Source: Emiliania huxleyi CCMP1516 (Eukaryota > Haptophyta > Isochrysidales > Noelaerhabdaceae). Taken from it: DNA of 64,000 nt. The notes beneath the pieces are model-generated. The model saw nothing but the letters and a program-made list of their open reading frames with translations, made no database searches and was not told the origin of the DNA. Below, piece by piece: positions 20,087-30,592 of the stretch. The position numbers and the translations under genes were made by a program. The stretch is taken from the NCBI RefSeq assembly GCF_000372725.1, contig NW_005201223.1:317639-381638 (forward strand), in the 5' to 3' direction. Within the stretch, counting starts at the first letter, position 1. Every line of letters starts with the position of its first letter.

Positions 20087-21124
20087 CTAGTGGCCGTAAT
20101 CTCCCCATGCGCCGTCAGGGAAGCGCGACGCCACCGCCGTGTGCAGCTCGCGCGTCCAGTACGGGTGGCCCGGCGGCGGCACTCCCAGCCCTGTTCGCCG
20201 CGTCCTTAACCTGGTCTACGCGCGGAGCGACGTCCGGCACATCACCGCGTGGAACTGCCGCCTCTGCCTGCCAGAGGACGGCAGCGAGCCGCGAGAGCGG
20301 GCGGTTGCGCGAGCAGCCGAGTTCGGGTTCTGCCGGAGTATGTATTTTGGAGCTGAGGACGAGCTCAACCGCGCCTCAGTCGCCCGCAAGAGCCGTCCTC
20401 CTGGCTTCAGCGGCGCGCCGCGGTGCCACGTGTCGAGGCGGTAAAGCAGCAGCGTGCCTGGCCTGTACTGCACGGCAGCTTCGCGCGCGTAGAGCGCGGC
20501 GCGAAAGCGGGCCGTCTCCGGATCGCGCTGCTGGAAGTACCTCTCGGCCGCAGTGCGGTCGTTCACCCAAGGTACTCCCCCGACGCCAGGCATGCGCGTG
20601 TAAGGCCACGCGTAGGCGGCATCCGAGGGCCCGTTCCTAGGCACCTACCTGGTGGCACCTCCGCACTCCTCCTCGTGGTCGAAGTAGAGGATGGCCGCGA
20701 CCGCCTCTGGCGAGTCCCACGGCGCCGGGTGGGTGAGGTAGTGATTGGGGTAGTCCATGTGCATCCTCTGGTCGCTGTTGGAGTAAGAGAGCTTGGGGTC
20801 GGGCAGCCACGATGGCGCCGGAGACTTGCTCCACGCCTCGCTCTGCAGGAGCGTCAGGCTGCCCGTGCCGAGCAGCTGGCGGACGGCCGAGCGCGGCCTC
20901 CGATGGGTCGAAATCTTGTTGAGCGCGTCGGACGAGGACGGGAGCATCAGCCCACGAGTGAGTGGCCCTGGCGGCGTGGCAGCCATCTCCTCCTGTGCGG
21001 CTGAGACCAGCTCCTCGGGCACCAAGCCTTGCACGAGCACAAACCCCTGATCGCGCCACGAACTCACTTGCTGAGGCGAGAGCGGCGCCTCATCGTCCGG
21101 CAGCGCTTCTGTCGGACTGATCAT
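20087..21124 (-). pseudogene. Phytanoyl-CoA dioxygenase (PhyH) family gene interrupted by an in-frame UAG
   Basis: The start is the ATG at 21124 (MISPTEALPDDEAPLSP). The Fe(II)/2-oxoglutarate core is visible: HMDYPNHY (His-x-Asp, about 20745-20765), FDHEEECGGATR, then RLDTWHRGAPLKPGGR with the distal His and the oxoglutarate Arg. Between GGATR and VPRNGP a TAG stands at 20645-20647 while both sides share one frame, so a single substitution interrupts an otherwise good domain. Downstream at least one intron separates RRQFHAVMCRTSLR from the last exon, which ends GVPPPGHPYW...GDYGH and stop at 20087. It may be a true pseudogene, a read-through allele or a sequencing error. Predicted to hydroxylate a lipid or small molecule. 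Confidence 0.65.
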
Positions 21125-21340
21125 CGGCGGCCCAGGTCGCTTGGCCGTGGGCAACGAGCTTTGGGCTTCACGGACTGGCGATCAGCGATCTAGAGCATGA
21201 GAAGATGGGCCTCGGCTGTTTTTTCTTCTTCTTGAAGGCGATCCTCACCGTGTCGCGATGCGCTCACCGTTCCCGTTCCCCTGTGCCCCTGATCGTCCTT
21301 CCAAGCAAGATAGATAGATCTACCTCCCTGCTCGTTCGTT

Positions 21341-21700
21341 GAGCACTTGAGCACTGGATAGGGTCGATTCCGCGTGGTACGGGACCCCTCGATCGTCTCA
21401 CCCTCCCTCACTGGTGTGTTCATCGGGGGGGGGTCATAACAACTACGGTACAGGATCGAGGTGCACGCTGCCGAAGCAGTGTCGTCCCCCCTCTCCCCGA
21501 CGGCGATAGCGGTGTGACCGATCGAGCTACAAGAGGAACTTGGTCAGCATGATCAGGGTGGGCCGAGCAGTCCCTCACTTCCTCAATGGGTGAGCTTCAG
21601 ACCTCGGACGGTTCTCCCCCTCACCTTCGGCTCACGTGGATTCGAACCACCGCCGGTATGGGGAAGCTTCCTGCTTCCATCTTGAGAGACAGCGCCACAC
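21341..21700 (-). repeat. Dispersed repeat family B, copy 1, with tRNA-like B box
   Basis: Bases 21341-21560 match 27522-27745 in the same orientation and 22380-22622 inverted. Downstream on the plus strand (upstream on minus) GGTTCGAATCC, a perfect Pol III B box, reads on the minus strand at 21648-21638. The layout, tRNA-like head then conserved body, suggests a tRNA-derived SINE. Confidence 0.5.
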
Positions 21701-21767
21701 ATTACCTGCATCGGAGCACCAAGGGTAGTGGAGGGCTGGGGTACCTCTGTTGCGCGAAGGAGGCGCG

Positions 21768-21840
21768 CGCGGGGGGGGGGGGGGGGGGGGGCCGGGCAGG
21801 GCAGGGCGGGGCGGGGCGAGGCGGGGCGGGGCGGTTTCAG
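21768..21840 (+). repeat. G-rich low-complexity tract
   Basis: About 21 consecutive G, then GGGCAG/GGGGC repeats. Likely quadruplex-forming and prone to sequencing error. Confidence 0.8.
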
Positions 21841-22379
21841 CCGGGCGGTTAAATCTTTCTGCTTCTCCCATCCGCCATCCCGCTCGAAGAATGGAACGCT
21901 GATCATCCTCCAGCCGGCCGCCGCGAGGAGGCGCGCCGCTTGAGCAGCGTGGACCTGCTGTGTTTGCCCAGACCCCCCGGCCGTCGGGCAGCAGGAAGTA
22001 ACGGGCCGTCCACCTCGAGGTCGAGCGAGTAGCCGGTGCGCGGCTCGTAGTCGTTCTGCTGTGTGGCACGGCGGAGGAGCTCGCGCGCGTCGTGCTCGCA
22101 GGCTTCCTCCTAGCGAACGTCCTAGCGAGCGAAGCACAAGCTTGCAGAGCACAAGCTTGCGCGCCTCACGTCCTCGCAGAAGCAGACAACATGTCATCCT
22201 TCGCGTCAGCCGCCTCCTGGCCATCGCTGTGCCGTGTTAACGGCGAAGAGGTTTGTTCGATGTCGACAATGTAGGGTCGTTTCGGGTCGTCCCGAGACGG
22301 TAATCGTATGCGATCCCAGGACCGTGCATCTGCAGAGAGCGTTCGAGAGTCTCCCGAACCCGATCATGCCGGTCCGTGA

Positions 22380-22622
22380 GGGCGAGTCTTTGGTCCGAGG
22401 CGAGTGAAGTTCCATAGGATACTTGAGTCGAGACGATGGAGAGGGGGGGCGACACTGCTTCAGCAGCGTGCACCTCGATCCTGTACCGTGTTTCTTGCCG
22501 TGTTTGTTATGACCCCCCAATGAACACACACCAGCGAGGGAGGGCGAGACGATCGGCGAGGGGTCCCGTACCCTAGCCCGTACCATGCAGAATCGACCCT
22601 ATCCCAGTGCTCAGTGCTCAGT
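22380..22622 (+). repeat. Dispersed repeat family B, copy 3 (inverted)
   Basis: This is the reverse complement of the body shared by 21341-21560 and 27522-27745, including GATCGAGGTGCACGCTGC and GGGACCCCTCG blocks read on the other strand. The preceding 180 bp show no clear tRNA fold. Confidence 0.65.
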
Positions 22623-22894
22623 TGAGGCTATCGCCGGCGCCCCGCTGCCTCTGCCACCGCCGGCGCCGCTGCCACTGCCGTCTCCGCCGGAGACGCACGC
22701 AGACGCCGGCGTCATATCCTCTACACGCACTTTTTATGATGGCGCAAAAAAGGCGCGAAGCAGCCAGACTGCTTGGACGCTGTTGGCTGCTAGGTTGAGG
22801 GGCGCCTGATAAGATGGGAAGTGTGCAAAACAAGTATAAAGTGGGGCGACTGGGGGGGGGGGGGCAGGACACCCCCCTCTCGCACACGAGACAC

Positions 22895-23115
22895 CCCCTA
22901 GACACCCCCCCTATCCCAGTGCTCTACGCTATCCCACCCCCCTCTACGCACTGAGACACCCCCCTATCCCAGTGCTCTACGCTATCCCACCCCCCTCTAC
23001 GCACTGAGACACCCCCCTATCCCAGTGCTCTACGCTATCCCACCCCCCTCTACGCACTGAGACACCCCCCTATCCCAGTGCTCTACGCTATCCCACCCCC
23101 CTCTACGCACTGAGA
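22895..23115 (+). repeat. Minisatellite, ~53-bp unit, about four copies
   Basis: The unit contains CTATCCCAGTGCTCTACGC, CTATCCCACCCCCCTCTACG and CACTGAGACACCCCC. Copies are nearly identical. CTATCCCAGTGCTC also ends the family B repeat just upstream (22600-22615), so the array may have grown from that end. Confidence 0.9.
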
Positions 23116-23188
23116 CACCCCCCTCTACGCTGACACCCCCCTCGTGGCAAAAGCGGAACGTTGCCACCTCGATCCGTGCGCCGCCGTG

Positions 23189-24918
23189 CTACGGGGCATC
23201 GGTGGGACAGGGTGCGTATCCGACGCCCTCGTCGTCCTCTGCGGTTGCGGCACGGAGCCCGACGGCTCTCGCCATGAGGGCAAAGCCGACGGCAGAGGGC
23301 GCGAAGACACAGGGAAGAGAGAAGCGGGGGTGGAAGGCGGCGACGTTGCCGGAGAGCCTCGCGCCGCAGCCGAGGTCCGCGCAGGTCAGCACCAGGTATA
23401 GCACGACCGCGCGCAGCCGGTGCTGGTATGCGACGCCGCGCTGCGCGCCGATGCCCGCCCCAACCACCACGCAGGCGGCGGCCACAGGCAGCGGGGAGCT
23501 CGAGCTGGCGCGAATCGCCTCGTCAACCTCGGCCGGGTGACCAGGTCCGCCTCTGCCGGCACACCCACGCTGCCGAGCGCCTAGAGCGTTCGCGAGCCGA
23601 CGCGTAATGGAGTCATCGAGCGACAAGCGCGCGCCACGGCCGAGCGCCTTGACGCCGTCGGGAACGGCACCGCGCATGACGAAGAGGGAAGCGTTGTAGA
23701 GCAGGTCTCCGGGTACGGTGTGGACGACGGTGCGGTGCGGCACGGAATGGCGCGCAGGCCGGACGCCCATGACGGAAGAGAGCGTCCGTCGCCTGCCGTA
23801 CGTCTCCTGCCGTAGGTTGGAGAGGTCCGTCTCCATCGCGCTGTAGGTCGGGTAGTCCTGGATGTAGAGCAAGATCGAGGAGCTCTCGTCCACATCGCCT
23901 TCCATGTCGTGGGAGCCCGCAAAAGACAGCTGCTGGCTCCACGCGTTGGCGACGCCGTCGCTCCCCAGCGTAGCAATCGCCTGTCTATTGTATCCATACA
24001 GCTGTCCAACCAAGCTCCCCATCGATCCGCGCATCATGCTTGCGCTAAGGCACGGGTTGCTCTGGAGACAAGGGTTCTTGGTGACCCCGTGGATCACGGC
24101 CGATGGGGTATAATTGACTCCGTGCAACATTGAGGTTCCGACAGTCGAATCCTCCTCCACGCCTTGGGGGTCATCGCCCAACACTGCATCGCAGCATTGG
24201 CATGTGTCATCGACTGTGTCCGTAGTCCATGATGCATCAACGTTGATGGGGTAGTCCCAGGTTCCCGAGGTTGCATCCTGCTGCCCAGCGGCGGGTCCAG
24301 GACCGGTCGCGACAGGATCCTCGGGGGTCATCGTGGGGGGCGACGGCGGTGGTGGCGTCGGAGGCGGCGGTGTGGGGGGCGGCTCCGTCGGAGGCGGCGG
24401 TGTGGGGGGCGGCACCGACGGAGGCGGCGGCGACGGCGAGGCCGACGGCGGCGGCGGGGAGGGCGACATTGACGGAGGCGGCGTGGAAGGTGGCACAGAC
24501 AGTGGTGCGGAGGGTGGGGTGGAGGGCGGGGTGGAGGGCGGAACGAAGGGTGGCGTGGAGGGTGGCGTAGATGGTGGCTCAGCGGGCGGCTTGGAGGGTG
24601 GCGTGGAGGGTGACTGAGAGGGGCGGTGGTGGCGTCGGTGGCGGCGGTGACGGGGGCGGCACCGATGGCGGCGGGGACACGGAGCACTCGGTGCAGCCAG
24701 AGCAGCCGTTCCAGCTGCAGAGTATATGCCACGGGTCCGTCTTGACCGCACAAAACGGCTTGCACGCATTGCACACGTCCCCGCAGGCCGAGCAGCCGTT
24801 CCATGAGCACTTTACCGACCATGGTTGCACTCGGCGCCGCACTCGGAGCAGCCGTTTGAAGAGCGCGTGCTGCAGCAATAGGTCCCCCGCGGGGAGATAG
24901 GACCCCCCCCCCCCCTCA
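23189..24918 (-). CDS. Proline-rich, cysteine-motif surface-type protein, frame-interrupted, 5' part lost in gap
   Basis: Nearest the gap, one minus frame (24890-24600) has a repeated Cys/Trp motif (KCSWNGCSACGDVC, CKPFCAVKTDPWHILC, CSWNGCSGCTEC). It runs into a Pro-rich stretch. The Pro-rich block then continues in another frame (24600-24330) as long SPPPP/TPPSTPP repeats, like the hydroxyproline-rich spacers of pherophorin-type proteins. Residues after it are acidic, followed by two or three hydrophobic segments near the C-terminus (stop at 23189). The frame change lies in the repeats at about 24600-24660 and could be an intron, an indel or an assembly fault. Function is unknown; probably secreted or cell-surface. 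Confidence 0.5.
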
Positions 24919-25018
24919 NNNNNNNNNNNNNNNNNNNNNNNNNNNNNNNNNNNNNNNNNNNNNNNNNNNNNNNNNNNNNNNNNNNNNNNNNNNNNNNNNN
25001 NNNNNNNNNNNNNNNNNN
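24919..25018. other. Assembly gap (100 N)
   Basis: A run of exactly 100 N, directly after a poly-C tract, interrupts the 5' part of the proline-rich gene. Confidence 1.
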
Positions 25019-25179
25019 CCGGGGGCGGCACGCCGCAGGCGGGGCGGCATGCCGCGGCTCAGCTTCAGGTGAGTTCATCTTGCCGGCGGTACCCGACGCT
25101 GCTCGAACGGCAAGTTGTCGACCGCCGGCAGTTGACCGGCAAGATGAAGTCCACCGCGCTCGTAAAAAATAACTTCGGA

Positions 25180-25373
25180 ACCGCTTTGCCAAGGCGCACA
25201 ATAGTCAGACTGACAGCATTTTCCAGATGCATCATCCTGGGCCGCTGGAAAATGCTCTCAACCCCGTACCCTCTGCGTGACCGTCTGCCGGTCCCCATTT
25301 ATTTCTGGCTGCCGAGGATGCCACAACTGGAAAACACTGTCAGTCTGACTATTGTGCGCCTTGGCGAGGCGGT
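25180..25373. mobile_element. Foldback element with 47-bp inverted repeats
   Basis: Bases 25180-25226 and 25327-25373 are reverse complements with few mismatches (shared core GCCAAGGCGCACAATAGTCA). The 100-bp spacer has no ORF. A smaller inverted pair built on CTTGCCGGC flanks it on the left (25078-25146). Likely a MITE or a hairpin insertion. Confidence 0.6.
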
Positions 25374-25844
25374 CCCGGTGGTATTTTTTTAGAGCTGGTT
25401 CGGCATGCACGAGCGCGTGGGTGTGTGTGAGCACCGCGGGTCTTTTTTGCGATCCGGGGTCTTGTGCTTGTGCGTGATGCTGTGTGGCATGTGGTCGTCT
25501 GCAGTCAGTATAGACATGATAGGGGTGGACTATAGGTCCGGTAGGTCAATTGATCTCACTTAGTCGCATCGTGGGGAGCTCATCCCGGGCCGTCGCAGCC
25601 CGGCGCGCATCGGGTCTTTTTTGCGAAGCTGTAGCCTCTATAAGTACTCCGATGTTTTACTGCGTGATTTCTTTTCGCTGAGCGCATGCAACTAGAAATC
25701 AGCTCATCTTCCTCGTATCATTGTAGCCAATCGCATTTCATCCCCCACACACCCGTGTCAACACGCTCATATAACATACAATAACATCGCGTGCACATTC
25801 GCGTTCGCATTCGCATGGAAGCAGCCGTCTCATTCGACTGATCC

Positions 25845-26380
25845 CTATGGCCCGTCGATTGCAGCTGTAAGGGCCCGAACGGCCTGCGAGATCTTCTCCA
25901 GCCTTCCCACCTTTTCGCGCAGCTCCGCGTTCTCGGCGGCGAGTCGCTCCTCCTCCGCCGACCGCTGCCCTGCTGGCGCCGGCACTATCGCGAGCTCGGA
26001 GGCCGGCGCTGCCATCTCCAAGTCGACCAGATCGCTCGCTCCGTCGCCAGCAGCCAGAGACGGCTCCGTCTCCCCCAGGCACTCTCCCTGCCTGCAGCTC
26101 GAGTTGGACGCGCGCATCGCCTCCAGCTCCGCAAGCGCCCTGTTCAGCGCCTCCTTCTGCTCTTGGAACACCGCAGCGGGCGGCGGGACCTTCTCCAGGC
26201 ACGTGAGCGCAGTCCTGATGATCGAGTTGCTCGCTCGCTTCGGCGCTCCCTCCGTCGAGAAGAACGCAGCCACCTCCTTCGCCGTGACCGTCCCCACTCG
26301 CGTGCCAGAGCTGCGCTCCTGCCGCAGCGACAGGGCGTACGCAAACACTCCCTCTGGAGTGAATTCGCAGCTAGCCTCAG
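25845..26380 (-). CDS. Unknown coiled-coil protein or exon
   Basis: The frame includes FTPEGVFAYALSLRQE, then GTRVGTVTAKEVAAFFSTEG and a Glu/Ala-rich segment (QEQKEALNRALAELEAMRAS), ending in a heptad-like coiled-coil (EEERLAAENAELREKVGRLEK) and stop at 25845. Amino-acid use looks coding. The 5' end is unclear; no ATG precedes the conserved-looking start, so an upstream exon or truncation is likely. No family recognised. Confidence 0.4.
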
Positions 26381-26449
26381 GTGATACGCCTCAGGTGAAC
26401 CTCAGGTGATACGCCAGGTAGCACACCGGGCACATGAAGGCACCGTACG

Positions 26450-27061
26450 GTGTCATCGTACGGAATTCTTGCCATGAAAGCGGTTGAAATCGATTACAAA
26501 TATATTAAACTAAAAGACTATTCAGCGTACCTTAAAAAACACTATGCACGAATTCGTTCAATCGCCTTCGTCGGTACCAACGCGAGAATTGAAGTAGTTA
26601 AAGCGACAAGCAAACACTACAACAGGGTTCATTTGGGAGTCAACATTCTCAGCTGGAGCAAACTAATCATGGATCGATTGCACTTCGCCGCTGAGGCATG
26701 CAACGCTACACCGCTCTACGGAGACACTGATTCATTCTTCTTTGTTGATGAAGACGGTAAAAGAGACGAATTGATAGCTATGTACGCACAAATGAACGAC
26801 GGAAAACAACTAATTGGTAAAGGACTTGGAAAATTCGATTGGGAGTTGGAGATGAAAGGGTATCACGTACAAGACGGTCGTTGCAGCGTGCAATAAAAGC
26901 TTTCAAGGCGATCCTCTAAAAATGTACAAACGACTATACGACGGCTTACCAGTAGTAGTAGACCATAACGTGGCTGAAGATGGTTCATACAGACCAGTAT
27001 TCAAAACACATAAAGACCACTCATTTAGTAACGTGCGTCTCACTAGAACTATGCAGTTTTA
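26450..27061 (+). pseudogene. Fragment of a viral or selfish-element family B DNA polymerase
   Basis: The first frame (to 26896) holds LGVNILSWSKLIMDRL and then LYGDTDSFFF, the motif C aspartates of family B polymerases. The C-terminal part continues in another frame (about 26885-27061, with MYKRLYDG and ending RTMQF), so there is a frameshift around 26870-26890. No ATG and no upstream exonuclease or motif A region is present. Composition is clearly AT-richer than all neighbours, which points to an inserted foreign piece, such as a polinton-like or algal large DNA virus or a linear plasmid. It is broken and cannot encode a working enzyme as it stands. Confidence 0.75.
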
Positions 27062-27129
27062 AATTTCGTACACTTTCTTAATCTTAGCTACAATGTCAAC
27101 CCATGTGTCGCTGTTTTTTATTGTTAAAT

Positions 27130-27378
27130 TTACAGATGGCCATTCGTCTTCGCGTTCGCCGTCTGCGCCTTGAGCTTCGCCACCTTCGCCTTCCTCTCCC
27201 GCTCCGCCGCCGCCTCCCGGTCCTCGCGGCGGTCCGCCAGGGGATCGTCGCCGCCGTCGTCAGCCACGATCATGGCCGTCGGTGACGGCCTCGCCCGCCA
27301 TATCGTTCTTGGCCTCTGTCGATCGCTCGTCCCAAAAGTCGCGAAAAGTCGCCAAAAGCGGCGGCGAGTCGCAATCAC
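27130..27378 (-). other. Possible coding fragment with charged helix
   Basis: A short frame includes DDPLADRREDREAAAERERKAKVAKLKAQ, a strongly charged helix. It starts at ATG but has no family signature. It lies at the border of the AT-rich insert. Confidence 0.2.
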
Positions 27379-27519
27379 CCGCCCGCCGTCCCGGCGGTCC
27401 CGCAGCTCGCGCGAATCTCCCTCTTAACCCACACTTAACATCTATATAAGGGATCCCTACCCGAGGTTACGATTACGATTAACTTTCTTAAACTTTCTCG
27501 ATAGAGTTGCCGAAGGCAC

Positions 27520-27745
27520 TTGAGCACTTGAGCACTGGATAGGGTCGATTCCGCATGGAACGGGACCCCTCGATCGTCTCGCCCACCCTCACTCACTGGT
27601 GTGTTCATTGGGAGGGGGTCATAACAAACACGGTACAGGATCGAGGTGCACGCTGCAGAGAAGCAGTGTCGTCCCCCCTCTCCCCGACGGCGATGGCGGT
27701 GTGACCGATCGAGCTACAAGAGGAACTTGTTCAGCAGGATCCGGA
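27520..27745 (-). repeat. Dispersed repeat family B, copy 2 (body)
   Basis: Over 200 bp are nearly identical to 21341-21560, starting GAGCACTTGAGCACTGGATA and including GATCGAGCTACAAGAGGAAC. Read on the minus strand it follows the tRNA-like segment at 27893-27818. Confidence 0.8.
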
Positions 27746-27817
27746 GTGGTCAGATGCACTACCTCACTGGGCATGAGACCACCGTACGACGCATCCATCA
27801 CCGTCTCGGATTTGTGT

Positions 27818-27893
27818 GCGGGAAGTGTGGAGTCGAACCACTCCGGGAACCGGGATGGGGCAAGCCCATCGATTTGAGTTGTGCTTTCCTCGC
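27818..27893 (-). ncRNA. tRNA-like head of repeat family B
   Basis: Read on the minus strand, the ends can pair (GCG-A-GGAA with TTCCCGC, one bulged A). An anticodon-like arm is perfect (GATGG, 7-nt loop, CCATC), followed by a variable-arm-like hairpin (CCGG-TTC-CCGG) and a T arm (GTGG-TTCGACT-CCAC) with a Pol III B box. There is no convincing D arm and position 33 of the loop is not U, so it is unlikely to be a working tRNA. A tRNA-derived SINE head fits better. Confidence 0.35.
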
Positions 27894-28541
27894 CTGCAAG
27901 AGACAGTGGGGGGGTGCAGTCTTCGCTCTTGGCATGGTCGGGGCGGGGTGGGGGGAAGCGGGTTTCAGCCGGTCGAGGAACATAGACATAGCAACTTGTA
28001 GACGTACTACGCACACAAAAAGCCGGGACGTTACCCGCGTCCCCGGCCGCACGCACCAGGACCATTGCAGGCATCACTATTCGGACCCGGCCAGTCTTCG
28101 TGCCGCACGTCTATGATCGCGTGACGGTTGTTGTCTGCGTCTCCGGGTTCGCTTCCCCCCCCCCGCGCACCCCCCTCCACTCGATGGGCCGCCCTCCTCC
28201 GCTCCTCCCTCCACCCGATCCCCCATCTCCCCAGACACGCCCCCCTCCTCCCCACCCTCCACCCCCACCGCCACCTCCTCCTTCGTGCCGAATGCTAGCA
28301 CCAAGAGATCGTGTGCCCCAGGGCGCCCCGCGCCGGGGGCCCCGGGCCGCGGGGTTGGACACCACATAGTCGGATGCGTGGTGGCAGTGGTCGCGTCCTC
28401 CATACCCATCTCGTCTGAGTTTCCGACCGTTGTACTTTTATTTTCTGGCCTACCGTGCACCCCCCCCCACCCCCCCCCTCCCGCCGGGGACAGCAAATTT
28501 GCGCGTGAGGCGACAAGGCCGGCCCGCCGCCGACAGTGCGA
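27894..28541. other. Low-complexity intergenic, C/G homopolymers
   Basis: Contains CCCCCGC, CCACC and GGGG tracts (28155-28300, 28455-28490). Open frames here are composition artefacts. Confidence 0.4.
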
Positions 28542-30564
28542 TCACGAGCCGGCAAGCGTGCAGATGTAGCAGCGGATGTGCGGGTGCGCCGTGGCAAAAT
28601 CCTCGAGCATCGCCTCGTATGTCGCCCAGTTGCCGCCCGCGAGGCCGCAACCGATCTGGTGTGGAAAGGCGACCGACGCCGGTGCGGGGGCGAGGCGCCC
28701 GATGGCGGCCAGGCCGTCGCGGAACCACTGCTGGCGGGCGGCTGCCGTGTCGACGACGCCGGCGGGCGGCGGCACTCGGTTGTACTTTCCAGCGGCGCCC
28801 ATCTCCCACTGCGCAAACAAGTTGATCACCCACGGCCGCCCGAGGCCGCCCGCGGCCGCCGGCGTCGGCGGGCGGCGCACGTCGATCGTCCCGGGCACGG
28901 CGCGATCCTCGGGGCAGGCGAATCGGCTGGAGGCGGCCTTGCGGCGGTCGGCGTAGCTGCTTCCGTACGGCAGCTTGCGCGCGACCGCGTCGGCGAGCCC
29001 GCGACCGTCGCAGCCGACGCAGTTGCACTGCTGCGCGATGGCAGTCACGCGGGCGAGGATGGCGTCGTCGAGCACGCCGCCGCGCAGCGTGAGCCGCTCG
29101 ACGCCCGCGTGCAGGGTACGAGGAGGGGCGTCCGCGGGAGGAGGGTGCCTGGCCCGCTTCCGGCAAGCGGGCTCCTCCTCCTCCTCGTCGTCGTCTAGCA
29201 CGATGGGCGCGTCTTCCGCCGATCCCGCGGGGGCTGGGCCGGGCCGGGGGGCGGCGGCGCCGGGGCCCCCGCCGCTGCTGCCGCTGGCGGCGGCGCTGCC
29301 GCCGCCGCCGGCTCTGCCGCCGCCGCCAGCACTGCCGCCGCCGCCAGCACTGCCGCCGCCGCCGGTATCGCCGGACGGCGAAAAGAAGCGCCGCAGCCCC
29401 TCCGCCTCGCTGCTGCTGCTGCCACCGCCTGCTCCGCCGCCTGCTCCTCCGCCGCCAGCGGGGGCGAGGCCGATGCGGCCCGCCGCCTGCTTGAGCGGTC
29501 CGACCTCCCCGCCGCCAAACGAGACGAGGTGCACCTGCTCGGGGGTTGAAGTTGAACGCTTGTGTGGAGGAGCACACCTCAGGACCGTGTGAGTGAGTGA
29601 GTGAGTGAGTGAGTGAGTGTGAGTGAGTGAGTGAGTGTGAGTGTGAGTGAGTGAGTGTGAGTGTGAGTGAGTGAGTGTGAGTGAGTGAGTGAGTGTGAGT
29701 GAGTGAGTGAGTGAGTGTGAGTGTGAGTGAGTGAGTGTGAGTGAGTGAGTGTGAGTGTGAGTGAGTGAGTGAGTGAGTGTGAGTGTGAGTGAGTGAGTGT
29801 GAGTGAGTGAGTGTGAGTGTGAGTGAGTGAGTGAGTGAGTGTGCGTGCGTGCGCGCGTGCATGCGCGCGCCTCCTCCAGGCCAGGGTAGGCTCCCTCCCG
29901 GATGGCGCGGCACGCGATCGAAAGCAGGTCCACAAGCGGCTTTGGGCCTGCGGGCGGCTCACAGGGGCGGGGGGCGGGGGGTGGGGGCAGCGCGCGCGTG
30001 CGTGCGCGCAAGCAGCGCGGCTCTCCGCAGCAGGGCGGCAGGGCAGTCGGCAGGGCGACTTGCACGGCAGAGTGCACTCGCGGACGGGTGTGGACTGGGC
30101 TGCGCTCTGGCGCGCACACCGCGGAAGAAGCCCGCGGAGAGGAGCGAGAAGGCGAGGGTCCGGACTCCGTGCTCCTTGGCGCGGTGCATCGCGCTCAGGT
30201 AGGCGGAGTGCAGCTTCTCCTCGCCGTCCGGCGCCACCTTCTGCACCCACTGCGCCTTGGGATTGAAGTTTGGCCCGACGGCGTGAATCACGTGCCGGCA
30301 GCGGAGATTGCCGCCGACCGTGACAACGGCATCGCCGACCGGGCAGCGGACGTCGCGCGTCCCCGCGCGGACCGGCAGCTGCTTGCGCGCCTCGATCAGC
30401 GCCGGCCCGCCCGCTTTGTTGACCGCGCCGTCGACACCCTTGCCGTACAGGCACTTTGTGTCGGCCGCGTTGACAATCGCGCAGCCGTCAAACGCGACGA
30501 GGTTGCCCTTCGACACGCACAGGGCTCCGTGCGGGAGCTGGTAGCGAGCCACGGTGGTGGTCAT
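28542..30564 (-). CDS. Two-macrodomain protein (ADP-ribose binding/hydrolase type), 3 exons
   Basis: Exons are 30564-30120, 29947-29871 and 29534-28542; all joins keep frame (504 aa). The first domain starts at residue ~10 and shows GCAIVNAADTKCLYGKGVDG, DAVVTVGGNLRCRHVIHAVG and, across the exon joins, LSAGFFRG...LVDLLSIACRAI and VHLVSFG, the MacroD-type fold. A linker rich in Gly/Ser and Asp/Glu (with basic RKRAR) follows. The second domain has QCNCVGCDGRGLA, WVINLFAQ and FPHQIGCGLAGGNW, the TARG1/OARD1-like pattern. Likely binds or removes ADP-ribose. Intron 2 (29535-29870, GC-AG) is filled by a GTGAG microsatellite; intron 1 (29948-30119) is GT-AG. Confidence 0.85.
29588..29855. repeat. 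GTGA microsatellite inside an intron
   Basis: About 265 bp of GTGAGTGAGT/GTGAGTGT units lies entirely in intron 2 of the macrodomain gene. It creates long artefactual frames of Thr-His-Ser-Leu. Confidence 0.95.
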
Positions 30565-30592
30565 GGCGGGATAGCAGCCTCGTTCTCCGGCC

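Noticed and set aside
22895-23115. Possible CRISPR array (regular repeats)
   Set aside because: Units are contiguous with no unique spacers; it is a minisatellite in eukaryotic DNA.
28450-29913. Long frames rich in THSLTHSL
   Set aside because: They are translations of the GTGAG microsatellite inside a macrodomain-gene intron.
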